Shown: piece after piece, positions 17,022 to 25,985 of the stretch
Layout of the letters: the number at the start of each line of letters is the position of its first letter
Position numbering within the stretch: position 1 is the stretch's first letter
NCBI RefSeq assembly: GCF_014696345.1
Contig: NZ_JACJPY010000015.1
Location: 1 to 64,000 of the forward strand
Reading direction: 5' to 3'
Source of the DNA: Pseudanabaena cinerea FACHB-1277
Lineage (GTDB): Bacteria; Cyanobacteriota; Cyanobacteriia; Pseudanabaenales; Pseudanabaenaceae
DNA length: 64,000 nt
Notes under the pieces: generated by a model
The model's database searches: none
What the model was told of the DNA's origin: nothing
Seen by the model: the letters and a program-made list of their open reading frames with translations, nothing else
Program-made: the position numbers and the translations under genes

Positions 17022-17843
17022 TTATTCTAAAGTATGCGATGGCGAGAGCAAACAGATCTGCAATCCCACAGGCGTAATGATCGTCACCGCTTCCACATCA
17101 AAAACTTGACGGAGATTGTCAGGAGTGATGACATCAGCCGATCGCCCGATCGCTATGATCTCACCCTGCTTTAACATCACTAGGCGATCGCTATAACGAA
17201 CCGCCAGATTAATATCATGCAGCACCGTAATAATCGACAATTGATGTTCTTGGTTGAGGGTCTTCAGCAGTTCTAATAGTTCTAATTGATGATGTAAATC
17301 CAAAAATGTAGTTGGTTCATCTAGTAAGAGAACTTGAGGATTTTGGGCTAGGGTTAATGCTAGGAAAGCCCTTTGGCGCTCACCACCCGAAAGCTGTTCG
17401 ACAGGGCGATCGCTTAATGCCGTAAGTTGCGTTTGGGCGATCGCTATCTCCACCATTTGCCGATCCTCTGCATTCAGATCCCATTGCCACCAAGGTTGAT
17501 GGGGCGTGCGTCCTAGACTCACTAGTTGCCTTACCGTCAAACCCGATGGAATCGTCTGCTGTTGTGGCAAAATCGCTAACTGTCGGGCGACCACATTGGC
17601 GGGCTGTTGATGAATGGCTTTCCCATCCAGTAAAACCACGCCTGTTTGCGGTGTCAGAATTCGACTGCATAGCTTCAACAAAGTTGATTTACCAGAACCA
17701 TTTGCCCCCACCAAACTCAACCATTCGCCTTTATGGAGAGATAGGGACACATCCTGCAAAATTGTCTGCTTGCCATAGCCACCGACTAGATTTTGTACCT
17801 CTAGCAATGCTTCAGCAAGATTATAGGAATCATGATTATCCAT
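17022..17843 (-). CDS. ABC transporter ATPase, iron-siderophore/B12 type
   Basis: This 273-residue FecE/BtuD-type ATPase has Walker A GANGSGKST (residues 46-54), a Q-loop, signature LSGGERQR, Walker B VLLLDEPTTFLDL and H-loop LHDINLA. The ATG at 17843 lies two bases after the permease stop and starts directly before the conserved domain. An upstream in-frame start would run 165 bases into the permease gene and is rejected. The gene energises uptake with the FecCD permease and the binding lipoprotein at 10637-11560. Confidence 0.92.
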   Translation of the reverse strand: MDNHDSYNLAEALLEVQNLVGGYGKQTILQDVSLSLHKGEWLSLVGANGSGKSTLLKLCSRILTPQTGVVLLDGKAIHQQPANVVARQLAILPQQQTIPSGLTVRQLVSLGRTPHQPWWQWDLNAEDRQMVEIAIAQTQLTALSDRPVEQLSGGERQRAFLALTLAQNPQVLLLDEPTTFLDLHHQLELLELLKTLNQEHQLSIITVLHDINLAVRYSDRLVMLKQGEIIAIGRSADVITPDNLRQVFDVEAVTIITPVGLQICLLSPSHTLE

Positions 17844-17845
17844 TA

Positions 17846-18859
17846 CTAACCTCTCTGACCGCGCCGATAGAGTAACCAAATAAATAATGGCGACCCCAGT
17901 AGCGCCGTCACTGCGCCCACAGGTAATTCCACCGTACCGAGTCGCGATAGCAAATCCGCAAGCGTCAACACCCAAGCACCACCAATCGCGGAGCATGGCA
18001 AAATCCATCGGTAATCAGAACCGACGAGCAAGCGCACACCATGAGGTACGACTAAGCCGACAAAACCGATTAGCCCCGCCATGCTGACAGCACTCGCTGC
18101 CAGTAAACTCGCCACTGCGCCGATCGCTAAACGCGATCGCACTAACGAAGTTCCCAATCCTGAGGCGAGGTCGTCGCCAAGATTCAGCAAATTCAATGGA
18201 CGAGCTAATAGACAACCTGCGATTAGCGCCATACCCACATAGAGACCAACATTATTCACCTCAGCCCAGCCGCGCCCATTGAGGCTACCAATTAGCCAAT
18301 TCAATGCCGATTGAATCCTGCCATCATCCGCAAGCAGGAGCAGCGTAGTTTGGATTGCGCCAAACATGGAACTAATCGCCACACCCGCCAAAATCAAGCG
18401 CTCAACGGATAGCCCCCCGCCCAAATAGCCAAGGGTATAAACGAGAGTTGCCGTAGCGATCGCACCTACCCATGCGCCTATGGGAACTAAGGTTTGGACT
18501 ACGCCAAGGGTAATCATGGCGATCGCCACGAGTCCCGCCCCTGCGGAAATGCCCAACACAAAGGGATCGGCAAGTCCATTTCGCAACATTCCTTGCAGCA
18601 AAGCTCCTGACATTCCCAGCGCCGCACCGACCACCATCGCGGCAATGATGCGCGGTAATCGCAATTCCCAAATAATCGTTTGATTGACCGATTCGCCTTG
18701 ATGCCAAAGCGCTTGCCAGAGTTCGTTCCAACTCAGGGGAACAGCCCCTTTGCATAGGGAAACTGCCATTGTCAATAGCAGTCCAATCGTCAACAAACCT
18801 AACGTGGGTAAGAAGCGATCGCGCAGCAAATAATTAAATTTAACTTTCTGAACTAACAT
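17846..18859 (-). CDS. FecCD-family ABC transporter permease
   Basis: This 337-residue protein has about ten transmembrane helices. Family motifs are LRLPRIIAAMVVGAALGMSGALLQG, NPLADP-like NGLADPFVLGISAGAG, and GFVGLVVPHGVRLLVG. It would form a homodimer carrying ferric-siderophore, haem or corrinoid across the inner membrane. The ATPase follows at two bases. Upstream lie a flavodoxin stub and a small inverted-repeat element. No Fur box or cobalamin riboswitch was recognised in the 5' region. Confidence 0.92.
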   Translation of the reverse strand: MLVQKVKFNYLLRDRFLPTLGLLTIGLLLTMAVSLCKGAVPLSWNELWQALWHQGESVNQTIIWELRLPRIIAAMVVGAALGMSGALLQGMLRNGLADPFVLGISAGAGLVAIAMITLGVVQTLVPIGAWVGAIATATLVYTLGYLGGGLSVERLILAGVAISSMFGAIQTTLLLLADDGRIQSALNWLIGSLNGRGWAEVNNVGLYVGMALIAGCLLARPLNLLNLGDDLASGLGTSLVRSRLAIGAVASLLAASAVSMAGLIGFVGLVVPHGVRLLVGSDYRWILPCSAIGGAWVLTLADLLSRLGTVELPVGAVTALLGSPLFIWLLYRRGQRG

Positions 18860-18925
18860 TGACTCAAATTAACCTAAGGACTCTAATACTAGCTTGTGCC
18901 ATAAGATAAGTTGTTAGACTTAAAC

Positions 18926-19015
18926 GTAGGATGGGTTAGCGAAAGCGTAACCCATCATTAGGTATAATTGAGGCTGTTTATAATTGATTCGTTACGCAGC
19001 ACTAACGCATCCTAC
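18926..19015. mobile_element. MITE-like 90-bp element
   Basis: The ends are inverted: GTAGGATGGGTTAG on the left and CTAACGCATCCTAC on the right (13 of 14 pair). The left end carries its own hairpin ATGGGTTAGC-GAAA-GCGTAACCCAT. It belongs to the GTAGGGTGCGTTA repeat family of this genome. It begins seven bases after the stop codon of the flavodoxin stub, so it may have replaced the rest of that gene. Confidence 0.6.
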
Positions 19016-19021
19016 ACATAA

Positions 19022-19102
19022 TTAAGCTTTTGACTGGATCTCTTCAGCCGCGCTCTCAGTATTACCAGTCTGAGTCCCAAAAAACAAACCAATCTTAGCC
19101 AC
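19022..19102 (-). pseudogene. Flavodoxin N-terminal remnant
   Basis: A GTG at 19102 with AGGAAG seven to twelve bases upstream starts a 26-residue frame: VAKIGLFFGTQTGNTES then AAEEIQSKA-stop. This is the first strand and FMN-phosphate loop of a flavodoxin (consensus KIGLFFGTQTGNTE). The remaining 140 or so residues are missing; a MITE-like repeat follows at once. Flavodoxin (isiB) replaces ferredoxin in iron-starved cyanobacteria, so its remnant upstream of an iron-type transporter suggests a former iron-stress cluster. From 19103 to 19476 no other gene is seen. Confidence 0.75.
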
Positions 19103-19476
19103 AATATTTTCTTCCTGATTTAATTATTAAAACTTGAATGCAATGTCAAATAGTGATTCTTCCAGCTAATTAAGCCATCAAGTCGTAGTTAATTTAAAGC
19201 TCTTGTCATCGTTACTCTTTAATGAAAACATGATGACACTTTCGTTAATTGAAAACCAAATCCAGCAAAGGTTTTTACATTCAGAAACGGCGTAGTTGTG
19301 TCTGAATTTAGTATTAGCGATCGCCTGTAGTAGATTCCCAATGATAAATATCAAAATAGAAAGGTGTAAGCGTAAAGACCGAAAGAGTAGATCCGTAGAT
19401 CTATGCTATGACCCCGTTAAGCTATTAATTGCTAGTTAGTAAGCAATTGATTCAAAACATCTTTACTAGAGCATAA

Positions 19477-20085
19477 TCAAAACAATTCTTGCCACTCAAA
19501 CACCACATCATCAAAGGCAAGTATGGAGAGGCGATCGCCTTGAGTATAAAGACAGGTTTGCTTATAGCCTAACTCTGAGGGTTGCGAAAAGCCTGTAATC
19601 GTTTTGGTATTCACATCAAATAACCACATCTGCGGAATCCCTGCGACACCATAGAGCTTTGCCTTCACATCGCGATCGTATTCAAGGGAGCTATCAGCAA
19701 CCTCAATAATTAACAAAATATCCGCAGGCGTTGGCAAACCCTCCTCATAAAAATCATCACGATATTTCAAAACCACAATATCTGGCTGTGGCTGTGATTT
19801 GTTACCAAGATCGATAGGGTTCTGCACCCAGATAATGACTTGCTCCCTTAGCTTTGACTCAAGCTTTTTAGAAAATCGCCCTACAGAAACGGCGTGTTTT
19901 AGCCCAATTGGTGACATCGCAATAATTTCTCCGTTAATTAACTCATAGCGATCGCTATCGGCAAATACACCGCGCTCATACATCAGTTGAAATTGGGCGA
20001 TCGTAAATCGCATTACATGGGGCTGATCTGGATTTGGCACTTCCTGATTAGGCGATAAGCTGGGTACTAATAGTTGTGCAGTCAT
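19477..20085 (-). CDS. Uma2 family (DUF820) putative restriction-type endonuclease
   Basis: This 202-residue PD-(D/E)XK fold protein has the Uma2 landmarks: YELINGEIIAMSPIGLKHA, QPDIVVLKYRDD, LLIIEVADSSLEYDRDVKAKLYGVAGIPQMWLFD. The acidic residues of QPDIV and IIEVADS with the later Lys form the likely metal site. Dozens of paralogues are usual in cyanobacteria and their role is unclear. It overlaps the DUF4351 gene by four bases (20082-20085). Confidence 0.9.
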   Translation of the reverse strand: MTAQLLVPSLSPNQEVPNPDQPHVMRFTIAQFQLMYERGVFADSDRYELINGEIIAMSPIGLKHAVSVGRFSKKLESKLREQVIIWVQNPIDLGNKSQPQPDIVVLKYRDDFYEEGLPTPADILLIIEVADSSLEYDRDVKAKLYGVAGIPQMWLFDVNTKTITGFSQPSELGYKQTCLYTQGDRLSILAFDDVVFEWQELF

Positions 20086-20438
20086 AATCTTGCTAACCGA
20101 TATCTTTGGGCGCTGATTTTTTTAGATGCTGATTTTTTAGATTGTGTTTTAGGACTTAGCCAAACCGTCACATCATCGAGACTCTGAAAATCTAACAACG
20201 CCTCCCCAAAAGCCTCTAAACGTTTTAGCGATAAAGCTTTAATTTTTTTGACTAAGCGATCGAGCAGATCCCCAAATTTACGCCGCAATAAACGTAAAGC
20301 CAAATCTAGCTCGCCCTGCTGAATGCCCTGCTGCACACCTTTGGCAAGTAAATCTTGATAAGTTACTGACTCGCGCATGATTTCTTCTCTCAGCAATTGA
20401 CGCAAAATCTCCTTGCTATATCGTAACCCACCCAACAT
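20082..20438 (-). CDS. DUF4351 protein, C-terminal part of an Rpn/PD-(D/E)XK-type protein
   Basis: The 118 residues hold QGIQQGELDLALRLLRRKFG and RLEAFGEALLDFQSLDDVTVWL, the DUF4351 signature normally found at the end of Rpn-family nucleases of about 250-300 residues. Here the nuclease domain is absent and a start MLGGLRYSKEILRQLLREE stands in its place. It is probably a truncated remnant, still in an operon with the Uma2 gene. A lysine/serine-rich tail is present. Confidence 0.75.
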   Translation of the reverse strand: MLGGLRYSKEILRQLLREEIMRESVTYQDLLAKGVQQGIQQGELDLALRLLRRKFGDLLDRLVKKIKALSLKRLEAFGEALLDFQSLDDVTVWLSPKTQSKKSASKKISAQRYRLARL

Positions 20439-20546
20439 AATTGCGGATAAAGCTTGAATAGGCTATATATTGCTAAAATGTTACATATCGCTTGAAAACG
20501 CAATATAAATTAACTTCCTGTAAAAATCTAGAAAAAGGTAATCTCT

Positions 20547-20900
20547 ATGGCACTTTTTGGTTTGTTTGGTAAAAAGGATAACAATAAAGACTCTGAAAAT
20601 TCTGAGTCTTCTTACTTTCTCGATCAAGATGCCGCTAAGACCTTTGGCGATATCAACTATATGCGAACCCCTAAAGCAGTAAAGAAAACCTTTCCAACCG
20701 TCAATGGGGTGAAAGGGGCTGAAATCATAGAGTCGGTTTCGGCAACGGAAAAAGCCGAGGTTGATGAAGTTGCTGAAAATTCTAACAAGACATCGGAAGC
20801 GATCGCCCAACCATCCTTTGAACCCAAAAAGATTAATACCCGCGTTGATTCTAGTATGGATATTTTCCTGAATATGGCAAAGGACGTTAAAAAGCGTTAA
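20547..20900 (+). CDS. Conserved small cyanobacterial-type protein of unknown function
   Basis: The 117 residues begin MALFGLFGKK, then a polar segment, then YFLDQDAAKTFGDINYMRTPKAVKKTFP, a compact motif that looks conserved. A disordered acidic stretch and a terminal helix (SMDIFLNMAKDVKKR) follow. No enzyme motif or membrane segment is seen. AAAAAGG lies ten bases upstream of the ATG. The gene stands alone and ends at a strong bidirectional terminator. Confidence 0.7.
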   Translation: MALFGLFGKKDNNKDSENSESSYFLDQDAAKTFGDINYMRTPKAVKKTFPTVNGVKGAEIIESVSATEKAEVDEVAENSNKTSEAIAQPSFEPKKINTRVDSSMDIFLNMAKDVKKR

Positions 20901-20906
20901 CCAAAG

Positions 20907-20941
20907 CAAATTCCCAAATGGCATAGCCATTTGGGAATTTG
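20907..20941. terminator. Bidirectional terminator between the 117-residue protein gene and sufD
   Basis: The palindrome CAAATTCCCAAATGGC / GCCATTTGGGAATTTG has a three-base loop and is followed by T-rich sequence in both directions. It serves two convergent genes. Confidence 0.85.
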
Positions 20942-20943
20942 TT

Positions 20944-22329
20944 TTAAATGGTTTTTGTCTTTTCTAAAACAAACTGACCTAGCGATCGCTGGATTGACAC
21001 CACGGGGATGTAATTAATCGCTTCGGCGGCAAAGGCATAGGTAAGCAGTTTGGCGGCACTCTCCGCATCGATCGCCCGACTTTGTAAATAAAAGATCTCA
21101 TCGGCATCAAGCTGGCTGACGGTTGCACCGTGAGCGCATTTGACATTATCCGCAAAAATTTCTAGCTGCGGTTTGGTATCCACCCTTGCTTGGCGCGATA
21201 GCAATAGGCTGCGGCTAAGCTGCGATGAATCGGTTTGCTGTGCCAACTTAGCAACCTGAATTTTGCCATTGAATACGGTACGCGATCGACCATCGGCAAT
21301 ACATTTATGCAACTGCTGGCTAGAGCCATAGGGATAGTTATGGGCGATGCAGGAATGGGTATCGGCAAGGCGATCGCCATCGGTAAGAGATAGACCAGTA
21401 AGGGAAGTTTCGGTCTGCTCTGCCATTTGCTGCACTAGCAAATTGTGGCGGGACAGCTTTGCCCCTAAGCCGATCGCCTGATTTTTGTAGGTGCTATTTC
21501 TTGCTTGGGCGATCGCGGTGGTGCTGATATGCACCGATGCTGCCCCCTGCCACTGCACTTTTGTATGGTTAACTTGAGCGCCTTCCGCCAACCAAATTTC
21601 GGTAACGGCATTGGTGACATAGACTTGATCCTCAACGCCGACAAAGCTCTGCACTAGGGTGAGACTGCTGTGATTTTCGGCAACCACTAAACAACGGGGT
21701 TGGGTGATTAAGGTTTCTTGACCAGATGCGGGCGCGGTGATGAATATCACTTGCACAGTAGCTTCAATCACAAGATTTTTAGGAACGATAATAATCGCCA
21801 CATCGTTGATACTAGCTGTATTGAGACTGGCGAAATAGTCTTGGGTGTCGGGGTGCTGGGCAAGGTGCGATCGCAGTTTTGGCAAGATGAGATCGTCAAG
21901 GGTGGTCAAAGTGCCAACTACTAGCCCCTGAGCGATCTGGGAATAGTCCGATAACTCTGGGCTGTATTTGCCATTGACAAACACAAGGCTAGAGCCGATC
22001 GCTTCGGGGGCGCGGTGTTGCGCCAATAGAGCAATAGCTGCCTGCATATCAACAGGGCGATCGGCAAAGCTAAGCTCTCCCAAACCCGATATATCGGTAT
22101 ATTTCCACTCTTCGTCCTTGGTGGTGGGGAAGGTCAAAGCACGCAGGCGATCGCTGGCAGCTTGCCGCAACTCCGCCACCACCGCAGGGGCAATCTCAGC
22201 ACTCAACCCCATCACCTGCGCCGCAAACTGCTGACCATTGACAGCCCGCTTACTGCGAATACTTGCCGCACCCTTGAGATCTTGGGCATCAACTAATTCA
22301 GAAACCGATTCAGAAATTGGAATAGTCAT
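20944..22329 (-). CDS. sufD: SufD, Fe-S cluster assembly scaffold subunit
   Basis: This 461-residue SufB/SufD family protein has an N-terminal helical part (about 1-130) and a right-handed beta-helix core. The C-terminal motif DNVKCAHGATVSQLDADEIFYLQSRAID contains the conserved Cys-x-His of the family. It forms SufBC2D with SufB and SufC. It starts one base inside the sufC stop (TAATG). sufB and sufS are not next to it, unlike the common cyanobacterial sufBCDS order. Confidence 0.95.
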   Translation of the reverse strand: MTIPISESVSELVDAQDLKGAASIRSKRAVNGQQFAAQVMGLSAEIAPAVVAELRQAASDRLRALTFPTTKDEEWKYTDISGLGELSFADRPVDMQAAIALLAQHRAPEAIGSSLVFVNGKYSPELSDYSQIAQGLVVGTLTTLDDLILPKLRSHLAQHPDTQDYFASLNTASINDVAIIIVPKNLVIEATVQVIFITAPASGQETLITQPRCLVVAENHSSLTLVQSFVGVEDQVYVTNAVTEIWLAEGAQVNHTKVQWQGAASVHISTTAIAQARNSTYKNQAIGLGAKLSRHNLLVQQMAEQTETSLTGLSLTDGDRLADTHSCIAHNYPYGSSQQLHKCIADGRSRTVFNGKIQVAKLAQQTDSSQLSRSLLLSRQARVDTKPQLEIFADNVKCAHGATVSQLDADEIFYLQSRAIDAESAAKLLTYAFAAEAINYIPVVSIQRSLGQFVLEKTKTI

Positions 22330-23111
22330 TATGCCAACACCGCCTCTTCTTCCTTCAGCCAGTCATAGCCTTTTTCTTCCAATTCCAAAGCCAAATTCTT
22401 ATCACCTGTCATGATAATGCGCCCATTTTCCATCACATGGATAAAGTCTGGAATGATGTAATTTAGCAGCCGTTGATAATGGGTAATTACCAGTGAAGAA
22501 TTTTGGGGGGTTGACAGCTTATTCACACCATTTGCCACGATTCTGAGGGCATCAATATCTAAGCCCGAATCTGTTTCATCAAGGATCGCCAAGGTAGGGT
22601 CTAGAATCGCCATCTGCAAGATCTCGTTACGCTTTTTCTCGCCACCCGAAAATCCTTCATTAACGCTGCGGCTCAGAAATGAAGGATTCATTTCCACAAT
22701 TTCTAACTTCTCTTGGATAAAATCATCAAAATCGATAATATCCAGTTCCTCCAATCCTTGATGTTTGCGAAGATTGTTATAGGACAAACGCAAAAAGTCA
22801 GAATTAGTTACCCCAGGAATCTCCAATGGATATTGAAATGCTAGAAATACACCTTCCCTAGCCCTAACTTCAGCTGCTAGTTCTAAAAGGTTCTGCCCCT
22901 TGTAAATCACTGCGCCGCCTGTGACGGTGTAGGCAGGATGCCCAGCTAATATTTTAGAAAAGGTACTCTTTCCTGAGCCGTTGGGACCCATAATTGCATG
23001 GACTTCACCCGCTTTAATTTCTAGGTTCAGCCCTTTCAAAATCTGGACTCCATCCACATCCGCAGTCAAGTCCTTGACCGCTAAAATTACTTCACTATTC
23101 TCGACAATCAT
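22329..23111 (-). CDS. sufC: SufC, ATPase of Fe-S cluster assembly
   Basis: The 260 residues carry Walker [11 protein letters not shown] (about 42-51), the SufC-type signature [14 protein letters not shown], Walker [17 protein letters not shown] and H-loop VITHYQRLL. It drives conformational change of the SufB-SufD scaffold. Upstream, where sufB would be expected, is a short repeat element and then a kinase gene. Confidence 0.96.
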   Translation of the reverse strand: MIVENSEVILAVKDLTADVDGVQILKGLNLEIKAGEVHAIMGPNGSGKSTFSKILAGHPAYTVTGGAVIYKGQNLLELAAEVRAREGVFLAFQYPLEIPGVTNSDFLRLSYNNLRKHQGLEELDIIDFDDFIQEKLEIVEMNPSFLSRSVNEGFSGGEKKRNEILQMAILDPTLAILDETDSGLDIDALRIVANGVNKLSTPQNSSLVITHYQRLLNYIIPDFIHVMENGRIIMTGDKNLALELEEKGYDWLKEEEAVLA

Positions 23112-23209
23112 CTCTTTTCTCTTAACAGTTGCTTAATATTGTACAGTAGTTTGATGAAGCTACGCAAACTGCCGCCCTGCTCCTGATTGGGCGCTGCACA
23201 TATTCATTT

Positions 23210-23425
23210 TGCACATATTCATAATGTTATTGGTAGGGGCAATCCCTCCGTGGTTGCCCGAATCCCTCCGTGGTTGCCCGAATCCCCCCGTGGTTGCCCG
23301 AATCCCTCCGTGGTTGCCCGAATCCCCCCTTAGTTGCCCAAATTCCTACGGGGGTAGGCACAGGGGCGCGACCCCTACATCTAATAATTTTTTGTTTTGC
23401 AGCCGTTTCATTATGAATATATGCA
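23210..23425. mobile_element. MITE-like element with internal 20-bp tandem repeats
   Basis: Terminal inverted repeats TGCACATATTCATAATG (23210-23226) and CATTATGAATATATGCA (23409-23425) enclose five tandem copies of a 20-bp unit AATCCCTCCGTGGTTGCCCG (23241-23340, the last degenerate) and a GTAGGGG...CCCCTAC stretch. Direct repeats GCTCCTGATTG lie outside (23179-23189 and 23431-23441). A 77-codon open frame across it is only the repeat read through. It fills the space between sufC and the kinase gene. Confidence 0.6.
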
Positions 23426-23465
23426 ACGCCGCTCCTGATTGACTGACAGAAGCATAAGGGAGTAA

Positions 23466-25610
23466 TCAGTCAAATGCTTTGGGTTGCAATAAGGGAATGT
23501 CGATGATAAATTCTGTTCCCTTGGTCAATTCTGAATTAAATGACAGCTTGCCATGATGCACTTCAGTCACAATCTGATAGGAAATCGACAACCCTAGCCC
23601 AGTCCCTTTGCCCACAGGCTTGGTGGTAAAAAACAGGTCAAACAGGCGATTACGAATATTGTCTGGTACACCATTGCCATTATCGGCAACCTTAATCAGC
23701 AGGCGATCGCCATCTTGCAATTCAGTTTTAATGACAATCTGAGAGACTTTACCATCGAGACGCACCCATTGGGGGCGCTCGCTAATAATTTGCCAAGAGC
23801 CATTGTTTTTAGCATCCTCATCTAAGGCATCAATGGCATTGCCCAAAAGATTCATAAACACTTGGTTGAGTTGCCCTGCATAGCATTCTATTGGAGGTAA
23901 ATCTCCATAGTGCTTTTCCACCAGAATTTCAGGACGCAGGCAAGAGGCTTTGAGGCGACTTTGTAAAATCAGAAGTGTGCTATCAATCCCCTCATGAATA
24001 TCCACAAACTTACAGCCCTCCTCATCACTACGGGAGAATTTATTCAAAGACTGGACAATTTTTTGAATCCGTTCTGCGCCAAGGCGAATGGAACTCACCA
24101 GCTTGACAAAATCCTCCGTCAGAAAATCAATATCAATCTCCGTCAATTTTTCGGCGATCGCCTCTGTTGGCTCAGGATAAGTCTGTCGGTACATTTCCAC
24201 CAGACCCAACAATTCTTTCGTATAACTATCAGCATAGGACAAATTGCCATAGATAAAATTTACAGGGTTATTGATCTCATGGGCAATACCCGCCACAAGC
24301 TGCCCTAGTCCCGACATTTTTTCCGCCTGAATTAGTTGCGACTGAGTGCTTTTTAGCTCCTGCAAAGCTAGTTCGAGCATTTCCGCCTGTAGGCGATATT
24401 TCTCCTCTGAAGCCCTGACTAATGCCTCCGAAGCTAGGCGTTCTGTAATATCGCGCAGACTCCATACCCGCCCCGCACAGCTATCAAAAATATGTTGCGG
24501 TTGCGAGTAACATTCTAAAGTGCGCCCATCATCTAGTTGCACCACCTCAAAGCTATTTTGGTCATCTTCTAACCCCTTGCCAAAGGTATGTAAATATTTC
24601 GCCGACTTTACCCGTTTAGCCACATATTTCAAAATGTGGGAATCATCATGGGATGAGAAAATTCTTTTGGGAATTCGCAATAAATCCACAAATTTTTGAT
24701 TGCAGATGATGATATTGCCGATCGCATCGAGTACCAAAATACCATCAGCCGTTGCCTCTAGGGTTGCGCCCAAGGCGGCAAAGCTTTTATTGATTTCCGC
24801 CTCTGCTGCCTTGCGATCACGAATATTCGTACAAACATAGGTGGAACCAACCACTGTCCCCATATGATTTTTAACAGGATTGACCCGCAAAAATACAGGA
24901 ATGGCTTGCCGATAGCGATCGTACATATCCAATTCACTTGACCAATTACCGCCATGCATCACCGCGTTATGAATCGCCTGTGCGATCGCTTCATTGGCAA
25001 ACAGCCTGATAAACTGTGATGAATATTGCAATTCCCGCAGCTCATAGGCAAACAATTCGTTAAATGCCAAATTTAAATAGATTGGTTGTCCCCTTTCATC
25101 AGTAATACATACAGCATCATTAGCACTTTCTAAGGCTGTCCCCACCTTATGAAAAGATTCTTCAAAATGCTCACGCTCCGCAATCTCCTGTGCCAACTGC
25201 TGTTGGAGTGATTTGACATCCTGCGTAGGACTCAGCGCTAATACGATGCCCCCCGTTGAGCCATCGTCACTATACCAAGGCTGCACCTGTAACTGATAAA
25301 GTTGCAATAGGCGATCGCGATTTTCTAGCTCCACCTCAGCGCTATATCGCATTTGTCCACCACTCAAGCACCGTTCTAGGGCATGGCGATGATTAAGGGC
25401 GATCGGCAAAGAATCGTAAATACCAGTTCCGATCAATTTCAGCCTTGGTACACCTAACAACTTAACCCAAGCTTGACTAACCAACACATAACGCAAATTG
25501 CAGTCCAACATGGCGATCGGCACAGGACAAAAATCCACAAAGCAACGCAGATATTTCTCTGCGTAGCTGACTCGCGACTCCCACTGTGTTTTAAGATTGG
25601 TCTTTGCCAT
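23466..25610 (-). CDS. Soluble PAS-repeat sensor histidine kinase
   Basis: This 714-residue kinase has no membrane segment. Three PAS domains lie at about 20-130, 155-270 and 280-390 (FCPVPIAMLDCNLRYV, ALESANDAVCITDERGQPIYLN, ALGATLEATADGILVLDAIGNI). A coiled coil then leads to HisKA with His444 in GIAHEINNPVNFIYGNL. This H-box type (HEINNP) is typical of the HPK4-like group. The ATPase shows GNAIDALDEDA, ADNGNGVP and TTKPVGKGTGLGLSI. It probably senses redox, light or a ligand through PAS. No partner regulator is adjacent. Confidence 0.9.
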   Translation of the reverse strand: MAKTNLKTQWESRVSYAEKYLRCFVDFCPVPIAMLDCNLRYVLVSQAWVKLLGVPRLKLIGTGIYDSLPIALNHRHALERCLSGGQMRYSAEVELENRDRLLQLYQLQVQPWYSDDGSTGGIVLALSPTQDVKSLQQQLAQEIAEREHFEESFHKVGTALESANDAVCITDERGQPIYLNLAFNELFAYELRELQYSSQFIRLFANEAIAQAIHNAVMHGGNWSSELDMYDRYRQAIPVFLRVNPVKNHMGTVVGSTYVCTNIRDRKAAEAEINKSFAALGATLEATADGILVLDAIGNIIICNQKFVDLLRIPKRIFSSHDDSHILKYVAKRVKSAKYLHTFGKGLEDDQNSFEVVQLDDGRTLECYSQPQHIFDSCAGRVWSLRDITERLASEALVRASEEKYRLQAEMLELALQELKSTQSQLIQAEKMSGLGQLVAGIAHEINNPVNFIYGNLSYADSYTKELLGLVEMYRQTYPEPTEAIAEKLTEIDIDFLTEDFVKLVSSIRLGAERIQKIVQSLNKFSRSDEEGCKFVDIHEGIDSTLLILQSRLKASCLRPEILVEKHYGDLPPIECYAGQLNQVFMNLLGNAIDALDEDAKNNGSWQIISERPQWVRLDGKVSQIVIKTELQDGDRLLIKVADNGNGVPDNIRNRLFDLFFTTKPVGKGTGLGLSISYQIVTEVHHGKLSFNSELTKGTEFIIDIPLLQPKAFD

Positions 25611-25985
25611 GTAGACCTTGCATTAAAAAAATATTGAAATTGACAGCAACAGCATCACCAGGCAGAGACTCTGACCAAAATTACTGCACTGCGACAATTG
25701 TAATGGCTTCCAGATTTTTAGATTGTGTCATCTGAACCAATAATCAAGATTTTTCATCCTCAATGCCACCTCAAGTCAATAAGACTGTCATTATGTACAA
25801 ACAAGTCAAACTACAGCCAATTGAGGTTTAACTTGTCCAGAAATATTTTGTCCAGAAATATTTTTGAAAGCAGTGCTTTGCGCCGCGCCGTCTAATCTTT
25901 AACTAGGAAGGGAGTATATACTGAGAAACGTCCAGAGATTAGCACTTAACTCATATCCAGCGAAGTTTGCTCAATCCCTGTTGTA
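25611..25985. other. Intergenic region between divergent kinase and TIGR02652 genes
   Basis: No gene is seen. It holds the two promoters. A direct repeat TGTCCAGAAATATTTT occurs twice in a row (25838-25868). A TATATA-containing stretch near 25914-25920 may be the -10 region for the rightward gene. Confidence 0.5.

Noticed and set aside
17844-18008. N-terminal extension of the ABC ATPase
   Set aside because: It would lie within the permease gene; the ATG at 17843 fits domain start and operon spacing.
18860-19020. Cobalamin riboswitch ahead of the FecCD permease
   Set aside because: No B12-box core was seen; the region is a repeat element and a flavodoxin remnant.
23209-23442. 77-codon frame rich in Pro and Trp
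   Set aside because: It is the 20-bp tandem repeat read through; composition and periodicity come from the repeat.
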